Shown here one piece after another: positions 43,568 through 52,369 of a stretch of 64,000 nucleotides of DNA. The first letter of the stretch is position 1. The number at the start of each line of letters is the position of its first letter. The notes under the pieces are model-generated. The model searched no databases. It was given only the letters and a program-made list of their open reading frames with translations, and had not been told where the DNA came from. The stretch is from Mesonia sp. HuA40 (GTDB taxonomy: Bacteria > Bacteroidota > Bacteroidia > Flavobacteriales > Flavobacteriaceae). The translations under genes were made by a program, and so were the position numbers. The stretch is taken from assembly GCF_008017835.1 (NCBI RefSeq), contig NZ_VRLT01000026.1, positions 124,001 to 188,000 on the forward strand. Direction: 5' to 3'.

Positions 43568-43754
43568 TAAAAAATAAGTAACTTGCACTAATATGAATTT
43601 AACCGAACTAAAAGACAAAGTCAACCACTTTATAATTTAATGAATAACGGATTTATAAAGTTAGACTACTTTCTCAATATCATCCTTTACAATAATCCGC
43701 TTAAAGCGGAAGTAAATAATTGCATTAACTAGAATAAATTAAAAAATTATGTTT

Positions 43755-43762
43755 TATATTTG
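43755..43762 (+). promoter_or_regulatory. -7 box (TATATTTG) of rpsO
   Basis: Consensus match 52 nt before the rpsO ATG. The leader between them holds a 6-bp hairpin (43769-43783). Confidence 0.65.
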
Positions 43763-43768
43763 CCGCTT

Positions 43769-43783
43769 GATAGAAAATCTATC
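43769..43783 (+). promoter_or_regulatory. Hairpin in the rpsO leader
   Basis: GATAGA-AAA-TCTATC, six perfect pairs with a 3-nt loop, in the predicted 5' UTR. In other bacteria S15 represses its own mRNA by binding a leader structure; this hairpin is a candidate site by position only. Confidence 0.4.
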
Positions 43784-43814
43784 TATGCATAATAATCATT
43801 GAAATAATATTGGA

Positions 43815-44084
43815 ATGTATTTAAGTAAAGAAGCAAAACAAGAATTATTTGAGAAGTACGGTAACGGTAAGAACGATACCGGATCTGCCGAAGGACAAAT
43901 CGCATTATTCACTAAGCGAATTGCACACATCTCAAAACATTTAAAAGGAAACCAAAAAGATTTTAACTCTGAGCGCGCTCTTGTGTCTCTAGTAGGTAAA
44001 AGAAGACGTCTTTTAGACTACCTAATGAAGAAAGACATTATGAGGTATCGTGAAATCGTAAAAGATTTAGGACTTAGAAAATAA
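43815..44084 (+). CDS. rpsO: 30S ribosomal protein S15
   Basis: Primary 16S rRNA-binding protein of the small-subunit platform. 89 aa; the sequence YGNGKNDTGSAEGQIALFTKRIAHISKHLKGNQKDFNSERALVSLVGKRRRLLDYLMKKD is the standard four-helix S15, including the HLKGN..D..SERAL and GKRR rRNA-contact regions. Typical placement ahead of pnp, here separated from it by a terminator. Confidence 0.98.
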   Translation: MYLSKEAKQELFEKYGNGKNDTGSAEGQIALFTKRIAHISKHLKGNQKDFNSERALVSLVGKRRRLLDYLMKKDIMRYREIVKDLGLRK

Positions 44085-44088
44085 TTTT

Positions 44089-44115
44089 AAGGGGGCGTTT
44101 TGCCCCTTTTTTTTT
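44089..44115 (+). terminator. Terminator after rpsO
   Basis: Stem AAGGGG / CCCCTT followed by nine T residues, five bases after the rpsO stop. Confidence 0.88.
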
Positions 44116-44163
44116 ACCTTAGTGTAAAAAAATAAAGAAAAAGCTACAGTAATAGTTTTTCAT

Positions 44164-44225
44164 TGGTCATTACAACTACACACAACACACACAACCCAGG
44201 CCGTCCTGGATCCCGACGGAGACCA
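44164..44225 (+). promoter_or_regulatory. GC-rich structured leader of pnp
   Basis: Unusually GC-rich segment in an AT-rich leader. Possible pairings: TGGTC (44164-44168) with GACCA (44221-44225), and inside it either CCAGG/CCTGG (44196-44209) or CCGTC/GACGG (44201-44219), which exclude each other. PNPase controls its own mRNA leader in E. coli; an analogous element is plausible here. Confidence 0.45.
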
Positions 44226-44248
44226 TTGTTAACTTAGAAATAAAAAGT

Positions 44249-46396
44249 ATGATTCCAAAAACATTTAAAGAGGTTATCGATTTAGGAGATGGAAGAGAAA
44301 TCTCTATCGAGACCGGAAAATTAGCAAAACAGGCCCACGGTTCTGTTGTTGTGAAATCAGGAAATTCTATGCTGCTGTGTACCGTAGTTTCTAACTACAA
44401 ACAAAGCGACGTTGATTTTTTACCTTTAACGGTAGATTATAGAGAGAAATTTGCGGCTGCCGGAAGATATCCTGGCGGTTTCTTTAAAAGAGAAGCAAGA
44501 CCAAGTGATGGCGAAGTGCTTACTATGCGTATTGTAGATCGCGTTTTAAGGCCACTTTTCCCTAAAGATTACCACGCAGAAACGCAGGTTATGATTCAAC
44601 TTATGTCTCATGACGATGATGTGATGCCAGATGCTATGGCTGGTTTGGCTGCCTCGGCGGCTATTCAGTTATCAGACATACCGTTTGAGTGTGCCATTTC
44701 TGAAGTTCGTGTAGGTCGTGTAGATGGTGAGTTTATCATCAACCCCACGCGTAGCCAATTAGCCGAGTCGGATATCGATATGATGATTGGTGCTTCTGCC
44801 GATTCTGTTATGATGGTTGAAGGAGAAATGAAAGAAATTTCTGAAGAAGAAATGACCGAGGCCATCAAATTTGCTCACGAAGCAATTAAAAAGCAATGTG
44901 AGGCGCAAATAAAATTGGCCGAAGCTTTTGGTAAAAAAGAAACCAGAACTTATGACGGAGAAAGAGAAGATGAAGCCTTAGCTAAACAAATTCACGATTT
45001 GGCTTATGATAAGGTTTACGAAGTAGCCAAAGCAGGTTCTTCTAAAGCAGAACGCAGTGCAGCTTTCGCGGAAATTAAAGAAGAAATTACCGCTAGTTTT
45101 TCTGAAGAAGAGCAGGAGGAGTATGGCGATTTAATAAGCAAGTACTACAGCAAAGCCGAAAAAGCAGCAGTAAGAGATTTAACTTTAAATGAAGGTTTAC
45201 GTTTAGACGGACGTAAAACAGATGAGATTAGACCAATATGGTGTGAAGTTGATTACTTACCTTCTGTTCACGGTTCTTCAATTTTTACTCGAGGTGAAAC
45301 CCAAGCGCTTGCAACTGTAACCCTTGGTACTTCGCGCGAAGCAAACCAAATAGATATGCCTAGTTTTGAGGGTGAAGAAACTTTTTACTTACATTACAAC
45401 TTTCCTCCATTCTCAACTGGTGAGGCAAGACCTATTCGAGGTACTTCTCGTAGAGAAATAGGACATGGTAATTTAGCTCAGCGCGCCCTAAAAGGAATGA
45501 TTCCAGATAATTGCCCTTACACCGTTCGTGTAGTTTCAGAAATATTAGAATCTAACGGTTCTTCTTCTATGGCGACCGTTTGTGCAGGAACTATGGCAAT
45601 TATGGATGCTGGGGTTCAGCTTATAAAGCCGGTTTCAGGTATTGCAATGGGACTTATTAGCGATGCCGATAGTGGTAAATATGCAGTGCTATCAGATATT
45701 TTAGGTGACGAAGATCATTTAGGTGATATGGACTTTAAAGTAACTGGTACAGCAGAGGGTATAACCGCTTGCCAAATGGATATAAAAGTAAAAGGTTTAA
45801 GTTATGAAATCTTAATTAAAGCGCTTCAACAAGCCAGAGCAGGTCGATTACATATCTTAGAAAAAATTACAGACACTATAGACCAGCCAAACGAAACGGT
45901 TAAAGCACATGCTCCTAAAATGATTACCCGTAGAATTCCTAATGAATATATCGGTAGTCTTATTGGTCCGGGTGGTAAAGTAATTCAAGAATTACAAAAA
46001 GAAACCAACACTACTATTGTAATTAATGAAGATCCTGTTACCGAAGAAGGTATTGTAGAAATACTGGGTACAGACCAAGAAGGAATCGATAAAGTTTTAG
46101 CTAAAATAGATGCTATTACTTTTAAGCCTGAGAAAGGAAGTGTTTATGAAGTAAAAGTAATTAAACTTTTAGATTTTGGAGCTGTGGTAGAATATACAGA
46201 AGCACCAGGAAATGAGGTTTTATTGCATATCTCTGAATTGGCTTGGGAAAGAACAAACAATGTTACCGATGTGGTAAATCTTGGCGATGTGATAGACGTA
46301 AAATATTTTGGTTTTGATCCTAAAACCAGAAAAGAAAAAGTATCTCGTAAGGCACTTCTTCCTCGACCACCAAGAGAGCAGAAAAACAAAGAATAA
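44249..46396 (+). CDS. pnp: Polyribonucleotide nucleotidyltransferase (PNPase)
   Basis: Phosphorolytic 3'-5' exoribonuclease for mRNA turnover. 715 aa: first RNase PH domain (residues 10-140), an alpha-helical linker, the second catalytic RNase PH domain (about 310-540, with [27 protein letters not shown] and ASSAD-type [29 protein letters not shown]), then KH ([20 protein letters not shown], around 575) and S1 ([20 protein letters not shown], from about 630) RNA-binding domains. Complete and typical. Own leader with structure; ends at a hairpin. Confidence 0.98.
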   Translation: MIPKTFKEVIDLGDGREISIETGKLAKQAHGSVVVKSGNSMLLCTVVSNYKQSDVDFLPLTVDYREKFAAAGRYPGGFFKREARPSDGEVLTMRIVDRVLRPLFPKDYHAETQVMIQLMSHDDDVMPDAMAGLAASAAIQLSDIPFECAISEVRVGRVDGEFIINPTRSQLAESDIDMMIGASADSVMMVEGEMKEISEEEMTEAIKFAHEAIKKQCEAQIKLAEAFGKKETRTYDGEREDEALAKQIHDLAYDKVYEVAKAGSSKAERSAAFAEIKEEITASFSEEEQEEYGDLISKYYSKAEKAAVRDLTLNEGLRLDGRKTDEIRPIWCEVDYLPSVHGSSIFTRGETQALATVTLGTSREANQIDMPSFEGEETFYLHYNFPPFSTGEARPIRGTSRREIGHGNLAQRALKGMIPDNCPYTVRVVSEILESNGSSSMATVCAGTMAIMDAGVQLIKPVSGIAMGLISDADSGKYAVLSDILGDEDHLGDMDFKVTGTAEGITACQMDIKVKGLSYEILIKALQQARAGRLHILEKITDTIDQPNETVKAHAPKMITRRIPNEYIGSLIGPGGKVIQELQKETNTTIVINEDPVTEEGIVEILGTDQEGIDKVLAKIDAITFKPEKGSVYEVKVIKLLDFGAVVEYTEAPGNEVLLHISELAWERTNNVTDVVNLGDVIDVKYFGFDPKTRKEKVSRKALLPRPPREQKNKE

Positions 46397-46418
46397 AAAA
46401 TTATTATTTTAGAATTTT

Positions 46419-46447
46419 AAGCCTTCCCCATACAGGAAGGCTTTTTT
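46419..46447 (+). terminator. Terminator after pnp
   Basis: Stem AAGCCTTCC / GGAAGGCTT followed by TTTTT. The next 230 bp to proC are AT-rich with no clear -7 box. Confidence 0.87.
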
Positions 46448-46679
46448 ATATACTGCCAAATTATCACCTCTCGGCAAATGTGTCAGTCTCTTTATTTTAA
46501 ATAAACCGATTAACTAACCTCAATTCGTTAAAATTATACGTAATTCTTAAACAATACTTAAATATTTGTTTTTAAGTTAAAAAAAGTTATTATTTAAGAA
46601 GTTTTATTGCTAATTCCGACTATCGCATGGTAGTTGTAGCTATTAAGACAACAATAAATTATTAACTTAAAAATAAGGA

Positions 46680-47492
46680 ATGAAATTATTAGTAATTGGT
46701 GGCGGTAACATGGGTTTAACCTATTCTGAAGGTATGGCTAAGTCTGCTTTAATGAATGGAAAAAAAGTTAGAATTTTTGATACCGATCCAAAAAAAATTA
46801 CGAAATTAAAAGAAGAAAATTTATTTGCTGTTTATGACAATTTAGAGGAGGTGCTCCCCAGCGCCGACTTGGTTTTTATCGCGGTTAAGCCCTACCACTG
46901 CGAGGAACTTTTTGAGCAAATGAAACCTCTTATCAATCCGCAACAAATTTTTGTATCATTGATGGCCGGGATTACCATCGAAACCATAATGCAAGGTTTA
47001 AATACGCAAAAAGTTGTACGCACTATGCCTAATCTCCCTGCTCAAGTGGGTAAAGGAGTTACCTCTTACACAGAAAGCGATGCGGTTACACGCGTTGAAT
47101 TGCTAACCGTTCGTAACTTATTAGATACAACCGGCGCATCTATTCACGTTGATACCGAAAATTTTATAGACGCTTCAACGGGTATATCAGGTAGCGGTCC
47201 TGCTTATGTATTTTATTTTATGGAATCAATGCTCGAAGCAGCAAAAAAAATGGGCTTTTCAGATTACGACTCCAAGGTTCTTGTTAGTAACACCTTCGAA
47301 GGAGCGGTAGAATTATTCAATCAGTCTGACTTATCACCAAAATCATGGATGGATCGTGTAGCCTCAAAAGGAGGAACCACAAGAGCCGCCCTTGACTCTA
47401 TGGAAGATAACAATGTAAATGAACTCATTAAAGAAGCGGCTTATGCAGCTTTTAATCGTGCTGTTGAATTAGGAGAAAAGAAGAACAAGTAA
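46680..47492 (+). CDS. proC: Pyrroline-5-carboxylate reductase
   Basis: Last step of proline synthesis: reduces P5C to proline with NAD(P)H. Rossmann start MKLLVIGGGNMGLTYSEG (GxGxxG), FIAVKPYH, the MAGITIETI segment, RTMPNLPAQVGKGVT, and the family signature around GISGSGPAYVFYFMESML and SKGGTTRAALDSME. 270 aa. First gene of a proC-proB-proA operon; its stop overlaps the proB ATG (TAATG). Confidence 0.96.
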   Translation: MKLLVIGGGNMGLTYSEGMAKSALMNGKKVRIFDTDPKKITKLKEENLFAVYDNLEEVLPSADLVFIAVKPYHCEELFEQMKPLINPQQIFVSLMAGITIETIMQGLNTQKVVRTMPNLPAQVGKGVTSYTESDAVTRVELLTVRNLLDTTGASIHVDTENFIDASTGISGSGPAYVFYFMESMLEAAKKMGFSDYDSKVLVSNTFEGAVELFNQSDLSPKSWMDRVASKGGTTRAALDSMEDNNVNELIKEAAYAAFNRAVELGEKKNK

Positions 47493-48280
47493 TGACAGAA
47501 ACAAAAGACATAAAACGAGTAGTTGTTAAAGTAGGAACTAATGTAATGACCAATAAAGATAATCGCATCTTAGGCCCAGTTTTAAAAGAAATCGTTCGGC
47601 AAATTGCGGTACTTTATGAGCGCGATGTCATGGTTATATTAGTATCATCTGGATCGGCTATAGCCGGAAAAGAAGTACTTAGTCAATGCAATATAGAAGA
47701 TGCTTCTACCAGAAGACAAGTTTATTCGGCTGTCGGGCAACCGCGTATGATGCGACACTATTATAGCTTATTTCATGATTACGGGATGCGCTGCGCACAA
47801 GTTTTAGCTACTAAACGCGATTTCGCACCAGGAAGACATAGAGAAAACATGATCAATTGCTATGAAGGTTTACTATCACAAGGGGTTATTCCTATTGCCA
47901 ATGAAGATGATGCGGTTTCTCTTACCATGTCTATGTTTTCAGATAATGACGAGCTGGCCAGCCTAGTGGCCGAATTGGTTAACGCCGACCGTTTGATTAT
48001 TTTAACCGATACAGACGGACTTTATACTGGGCATCCAGACGACGATGACTCTGAAAGACTTAAACAAGTGACCCCAGACCAGGATGTTGAAAAATATGTT
48101 CAAGCCTCAGAAAAAGGGGAAGGTGAAGGCCGAGGAGGAATGGAAAGTAAATTAAAAATAGCTAAGCAAACCGCACTTAAAGATATACCTACCTATATCG
48201 CAAAAGGTAAAATACCTAATGTGATTGTAGATATAGTAGAAGGTAAAAATGTAGGTACAGAGTTTATTGTTAATGACTAA
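47492..48280 (+). CDS. proB: Glutamate 5-kinase (no PUA domain)
   Basis: First committed step of proline synthesis: phosphorylates glutamate. Amino-acid kinase fold: VVVKVGTNVMT, VILVSSGSAIAGKEVL, RHRENMINCYEGLLSQGVIPIANEDDAVS, LIILTDTDGLYTGHP, and the GRGGMESKLKIAKQTALKDIPTYIAKGK loop. 262 aa, i.e. only the kinase domain; the C-terminal PUA domain of E. coli ProB (367 aa) is missing, as in many bacteria. Overlaps proC by one base and proA by eight. Confidence 0.95.
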   Translation: MTETKDIKRVVVKVGTNVMTNKDNRILGPVLKEIVRQIAVLYERDVMVILVSSGSAIAGKEVLSQCNIEDASTRRQVYSAVGQPRMMRHYYSLFHDYGMRCAQVLATKRDFAPGRHRENMINCYEGLLSQGVIPIANEDDAVSLTMSMFSDNDELASLVAELVNADRLIILTDTDGLYTGHPDDDDSERLKQVTPDQDVEKYVQASEKGEGEGRGGMESKLKIAKQTALKDIPTYIAKGKIPNVIVDIVEGKNVGTEFIVND

Positions 48281-49514
48281 AAGATTAAATGAAGTAAGAA
48301 TTAAAACAAAGCTTATGCAATTATTAGAAACAGATAAAAAAAATAATGTATTAGATTCAATGATGCGAATCATTGACCAACGAAGAAAAGAAATTATAGC
48401 AGCCAATCAAAAAGATCTTGATGCTTTTTCTAAAGATGATCAAGCGCTTTACGACCGATTAGTGGTAGATGAAGCAAAGGTTGACGATATGATTAGAGCT
48501 ATAAAAGAAGTAAAAGTACAGGATGATCCTGTTGGGAATAATATTGCCGAAAAAAAATTAGATAGCGGCTTAGAAATCATAAATAAAACTGCTCCATTTG
48601 GAACCATTATGATTATTTATGAATCTAGACCCGATGTTACCATTGAAGCAGCCGTATTAGCTTTTAAAGCCAATAATAAAATTTTACTTAAGGGAGGTAA
48701 AGAAGCTAAACACTCTAATTTAGTTTTAGAATCTTGCTGGCATGAGGCTTTAGCCGAAAATAATTTAAGTAAAGATTGGATACGTCTGATGCAAATGGAT
48801 AGACACGAAACAAGAGAATTCTTGAAAAACCCAACTGAACCATTAGACTTGATTGTACCGAGAGGTGGAGAGCGTTTGATTAATTTTGTAAAAGAAAATG
48901 CCACTTGCGCCGTACTGATTAGTGGTAGAGGTAATAATTTTCTATACGTATCCCCAAAAGCTGATTGGGACAAAGCCAAAAAAGTTATCATCAATGCCAA
49001 AACCAATAAAATTTCGGGTTGCAATGCTTTAGATAAGGTGCTATTAGATAAAAATATTGAGAACTACGAAGAAAAGGTAGCTGATTTATATAGCAGTTTA
49101 AAAGAAGTAAATGTAGCGGTCTGGGCCGATGAATCAATCCACGCTTTATGCCCAGAAACGAAATTACTAACCGATAAAGAGGCTTGGTACGAAGAGTTCT
49201 TAGCGATGAAAATTTTGGTAGCTGAAGTTTCAAGTATGTCAGAAGCTATTCAGAAGATAAATAAATATTCAGGTGGTCATTCTACCGCCATCATTACCGA
49301 GGATAAAACCGAAGCTCTAGCTTTTATGGAGCAAATTGACAGTGCTGCGGTTTATCACAATGCCTCTACTCGATTTACAGATGGAGGTCAAATGGGAGTT
49401 GGTGCAGAACTAGCCATTAGCACAGACAAACTACATCATCGTGGCCCACTAGGTCTTAAGCAATTGGTCACCAATAAATATTATGTATTTGGCGATGGCC
49501 ACATAAGGGTATAA
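48273..49514 (+). CDS. proA: Glutamate-5-semialdehyde dehydrogenase (gamma-glutamyl phosphate reductase)
   Basis: Second step of proline synthesis, NADPH-dependent. Aldehyde dehydrogenase fold with APFGTIMIIYESRPDVTIEAAVLAFKANNKILLKGGKEA, the PRGGERLINFVKE segment, the catalytic Cys region NAKTNKISGCNALDKVLL, and the C-terminal STRFTDGGQMGVGAELAISTDKLHHRGPLGLKQL signature. I start at the ATG at 48273 (MTKRLNEVRIKTK, 413 aa), two codons inside a TTG start at 48267. Overlaps proB by 8 nt, so the three genes form a coupled operon ended by a strong hairpin. Confidence 0.96.
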   Translation: MTKRLNEVRIKTKLMQLLETDKKNNVLDSMMRIIDQRRKEIIAANQKDLDAFSKDDQALYDRLVVDEAKVDDMIRAIKEVKVQDDPVGNNIAEKKLDSGLEIINKTAPFGTIMIIYESRPDVTIEAAVLAFKANNKILLKGGKEAKHSNLVLESCWHEALAENNLSKDWIRLMQMDRHETREFLKNPTEPLDLIVPRGGERLINFVKENATCAVLISGRGNNFLYVSPKADWDKAKKVIINAKTNKISGCNALDKVLLDKNIENYEEKVADLYSSLKEVNVAVWADESIHALCPETKLLTDKEAWYEEFLAMKILVAEVSSMSEAIQKINKYSGGHSTAIITEDKTEALAFMEQIDSAAVYHNASTRFTDGGQMGVGAELAISTDKLHHRGPLGLKQLVTNKYYVFGDGHIRV

Positions 49515-49531
49515 TTAAAAAAAGCCAGAAC

Positions 49532-49575
49532 AAAAAAGCCTTAAAATCAATTAAATGAGTTTAAGGCTTTTTTTA
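49532..49575 (+). terminator. Terminator of the proCBA operon
   Basis: 14-bp perfect stem AAAAAAGCCTTAAA / TTTAAGGCTTTTTT with a 14-nt loop and trailing T run. Confidence 0.88.
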
Positions 49576-49599
49576 TGTGCACTCAAAATAAAAATGTAT

Positions 49600-49607
49600 T
49601 ACTTTTG
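49600..49607 (+). promoter_or_regulatory. -7 box (TACTTTTG) of rpoD
   Basis: TAnnTTTG match 64 nt before the rpoD ATG; fits the promoter class that this sigma factor itself should read. Confidence 0.55.
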
Positions 49608-49671
49608 TAACCTTTTTCAAAAAGGCACGTATAACCTAATACAAGCATTAATTTAACTGGGAGCATTTTAA

Positions 49672-50535
49672 ATGAGACAACTTAAAATTACAAAGCAAGT
49701 AACCAATAGAGAAACCGCATCTTTAGACAAATACTTGCAAGAAATTGGTAAGGTAGATTTGATTACCGCAGAAGAAGAAGTAGAGTTAGCACAACGTATT
49801 AAAGCAGGTGATGACCGAGCTTTAGAGAAATTAACCAACGCTAACCTTCGTTTTGTGGTATCGGTAGCTAAACAATACCAAAACCAAGGACTTACCCTTC
49901 CCGATTTAATCAACGAAGGAAATTTAGGATTAATTAAAGCCGCAAAACGATTTGACGAAACGCGTGGTTTTAAATTTATCTCTTATGCCGTTTGGTGGAT
50001 CAGACAATCTATACTTCAAGCTTTGGCTGAGCAGTCTAGAATTGTACGTTTACCCTTAAACAAAATTGGCTCAATTAATAAGATTAATAAAACATTTGCC
50101 TTTTTAGAGCAAGCCAATGAACGCCCACCAAGTGCCGAAGAAATTGCCAAGGAATTAGATATGACCGTAAACGACGTTAAAGAGTCATTGAAAAATTCAG
50201 GTAGACACGTTAGCATGGATGCACCTTTGATAGATGGTGAAGATTCTAATTTATATGATGTATTGAAATTTGGTGAGTCTCCAAATCCTGATAAAGATTT
50301 AATGCACGACTCTCTAAGAACTGAAATTGAGCGAGCGCTTGAAACTTTGACTCCGAGAGAAGCCGATGTTTTAAGACTATACTTTGGCTTAGGCGACCAG
50401 CAACCTATGACTCTAGAAGAAATAGGAGAAACTTTTGATTTGACCCGTGAACGTGTGCGTCAAATAAAAGAAAAAGCTATCCGCCGACTTAAACATACCT
50501 CAAAAAGTAAAATATTAAAGACCTATTTAGGTTAA
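49672..50535 (+). CDS. rpoD: Primary sigma-70 factor RpoD/SigA
   Basis: Housekeeping sigma factor of Bacteroidota. 287 aa, the short form lacking most of region 1. Region 1.2 is [28 protein letters not shown]; region 2 is the core-binding and -10 helix stretch [61 protein letters not shown]; region 3 is [22 protein letters not shown]; region 4 is [27 protein letters not shown] and the [30 protein letters not shown]. Single gene, own promoter and terminator. Confidence 0.97.
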   Translation: MRQLKITKQVTNRETASLDKYLQEIGKVDLITAEEEVELAQRIKAGDDRALEKLTNANLRFVVSVAKQYQNQGLTLPDLINEGNLGLIKAAKRFDETRGFKFISYAVWWIRQSILQALAEQSRIVRLPLNKIGSINKINKTFAFLEQANERPPSAEEIAKELDMTVNDVKESLKNSGRHVSMDAPLIDGEDSNLYDVLKFGESPNPDKDLMHDSLRTEIERALETLTPREADVLRLYFGLGDQQPMTLEEIGETFDLTRERVRQIKEKAIRRLKHTSKSKILKTYLG

Positions 50536-50537
50536 AT

Positions 50538-50567
50538 AAAAAAACCGCCAATTGGCGGTTTTTTTTA
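50538..50567. terminator. Bidirectional terminator rpoD / lplA
   Basis: Perfect stem AAAAACCGCC / GGCGGTTTTT with AATT loop, A- and T-tracts on each side, between convergent genes. Confidence 0.9.
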
Positions 50568-51578
50568 TTCAGTTGACTCTTCATCTTCTCCATAGAGCAG
50601 CTCTATAAAATCTTCCTTGGCCAAATCGCCAAAATAGTTTTTAAGGTTTACACCAGCTAAAGCCTCTTTTATATCGGGCAATGTATAACGAACACCTAAA
50701 AGCTTATGCTCTAATTCATCTACCGGATCTTTACTAAAAAAGTCTCCATATATCTTAATAGCCGCTATATGACCTTTTTCTACAAAAATGCGGAGATCAA
50801 TTATACCAACCGGAAATTTTTTCTCACGTCGAATATTAAATTTAGGCGACTTACCATAATTCCAGTCCCATTGATCATATTTTTCCTTTTTTAGTTGGTA
50901 TACTCCAGCCCACTCTTCATCGGTGAGCTTATAAATACTAAAGTCTTCTTTCTCTTTAAACAGGCCGTCTATAATTTTTTGCTTAAAATCTTCAATACGC
51001 ATAGGTTCTGGTAAAAACTCTGTAATGTTGGCCACTCTACTACGCACTGACTTATGTCCTTTAGACTGAATTTTACTCATTTTAACCTGAAGTGCTTTGG
51101 CTACTTCACTTAAATTGGTGTCATATAATAAAGTACCGTGACTAAACATCCGCTTGACGCTAGAAAACTGAGCATTACCCGATATCTTTTTCCCTTTGGC
51201 CAACAAGTCGTTTCTACCCTCCATTTTTGCAGGAACCCCCATCTCATTCAATATGTTTACAATAGGTTGTGTGAAATTCTTAAAGTTGTTTAATCTTTTC
51301 ACATCATAATCGGTAATAAAGCTAAAGTTCAGATTCCCATGGTCGTGATAAACCGCTCCCCCACCAGATATTCTTCTTACCACATGTATGCCTTTTTCTT
51401 CAATATAATTCGTATTAATTTCTTCTAAGGTATTTTGATTTCGCCCAATAATTATTGATGGCTCATTGATATAAAATAAAATAAAATCTTCACCCTGTTT
51501 AGAATTTCGAAGCATATATTCTTCTAAAGCAAGATTAAGATAAGGGTTTGTATTTCCTAAATTGTCTATTAAAATCAT
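50565..51578 (-). CDS. lplA: Lipoate-protein ligase A
   Basis: Activates lipoate with ATP and attaches it to E2 and GcvH lysines. BPL/LplA fold: PYLNLALEEYMLR at the start, EPSIIIGRNQNTLEEIN, the VVRRISGGGAVYHDHGNLNFSF lipoyl-adenylate loop, and KISGNAQFSSVKRMFSHGTLLYDTNL. A C-terminal accessory domain (residues 245-337) makes it the complete LplA form rather than the truncated type. 337 aa. Divergent from rpe, with its start 128 bp away. Confidence 0.95.
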   Translation of the reverse strand: MILIDNLGNTNPYLNLALEEYMLRNSKQGEDFILFYINEPSIIIGRNQNTLEEINTNYIEEKGIHVVRRISGGGAVYHDHGNLNFSFITDYDVKRLNNFKNFTQPIVNILNEMGVPAKMEGRNDLLAKGKKISGNAQFSSVKRMFSHGTLLYDTNLSEVAKALQVKMSKIQSKGHKSVRSRVANITEFLPEPMRIEDFKQKIIDGLFKEKEDFSIYKLTDEEWAGVYQLKKEKYDQWDWNYGKSPKFNIRREKKFPVGIIDLRIFVEKGHIAAIKIYGDFFSKDPVDELEHKLLGVRYTLPDIKEALAGVNLKNYFGDLAKEDFIELLYGEDEESTE

Positions 51579-51673
51579 TTTGATGTGGTATTTTCAAACA
51601 CTAAAAATAATAATAAAAGCGCGGTATGAAAAGAATAAGCACTTATTTTAAACCAATTCTAGCCGTTAATGCT

Positions 51674-51681
51674 TATTTTTG
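51674..51681 (+). promoter_or_regulatory. -7 box (TATTTTTG) of rpe
   Basis: Consensus match 25 nt before the ATG at 51707. It lies inside an in-frame upstream extension (to 51626), which argues for the later start. Confidence 0.6.
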
Positions 51682-51706
51682 CAAAAAATCAACAACACAA
51701 CAAAAA

Positions 51707-52369
51707 ATGAATGCGACAAAAATTGCTCCCTCAATTTTAGCAGCCGATTTTGCCAATTTACAGCGCGATATCGAAATGGTAAATAAAAGTCAGGCCGACT
51801 GGTTTCATATTGACATTATGGACGGCGTATTTGTACCCAATATCAGTTTTGGCATGCCTGTTTTAAAAGCCATAAGTAAACACGCTAAAAAAACTATAGA
51901 TGTGCATTTGATGATTGTAGAGCCAGACCGTTACATTCAAACCTTTGCCGATTTAGGTGCAGATAATTTAACGGTACACTTTGAAGCCTGTACCCACCTA
52001 CACCGCACTTTGCAAGCCATTAAAGCTGCAGGGATGAAAGCTGGGGTAGCCTTAAATCCGCACACGAATATACAACTGCTTGAGGATGTAATTCAAGATA
52101 TTGATTTAGTATGTGTGATGAGTGTAAATCCGGGGTTTGGCGGTCAAGCATTTATCGAAAATACTTATACAAAAGTGAGGGCATTAAAAGAGCTTATTAT
52201 TTCGAAAAAAGCCAATACCTTAATTGAAATTGACGGTGGGGTTACAGACAAAAATGCCAAAGCACTAGTTGAAGCTGGTGCTGATGTATTGGTTGCTGGT
52301 AGCTTTGTATTTAAAAGCAAGCAGCCAATTGAAACCATAGCTAACTTAAAAGAAATTACCCAAAAATAA
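51707..52369 (+). CDS. rpe: Ribulose-phosphate 3-epimerase
   Basis: Pentose-phosphate pathway enzyme interconverting ribulose-5-P and xylulose-5-P; TIM barrel with a divalent metal. Motifs: IAPSILAADFANL, WFHIDIMDGVFVPNISFGM, TIDVHLMIVEPDRYI, VMSVNPGFGGQAFI, IEIDGGVTDKNA and LVAGSFVFKSK. I start at the ATG at 51707 (MNATKIAPSIL, 220 aa). An upstream in-frame start (51626) would add 27 residues that cross the -7 box and match no epimerase. Stop overlaps the ypdA ATG (TAATG). Confidence 0.96.
   Translation: MNATKIAPSILAADFANLQRDIEMVNKSQADWFHIDIMDGVFVPNISFGMPVLKAISKHAKKTIDVHLMIVEPDRYIQTFADLGADNLTVHFEACTHLHRTLQAIKAAGMKAGVALNPHTNIQLLEDVIQDIDLVCVMSVNPGFGGQAFIENTYTKVRALKELIISKKANTLIEIDGGVTDKNAKALVEAGADVLVAGSFVFKSKQPIETIANLKEITQK

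Noticed and set aside
43593-43732. Two tiny overlapping ORFs (15 and 30 codons, TAATG overlap)
   Set aside because: No family likeness, AT-rich, and the second covers an inverted repeat; could be chance. Ribosome profiling would decide.
51626-51706. N-terminal extension of ribulose-phosphate epimerase
   Set aside because: Crosses a consensus -7 box and adds residues foreign to the family; the ATG at 51707 fits.
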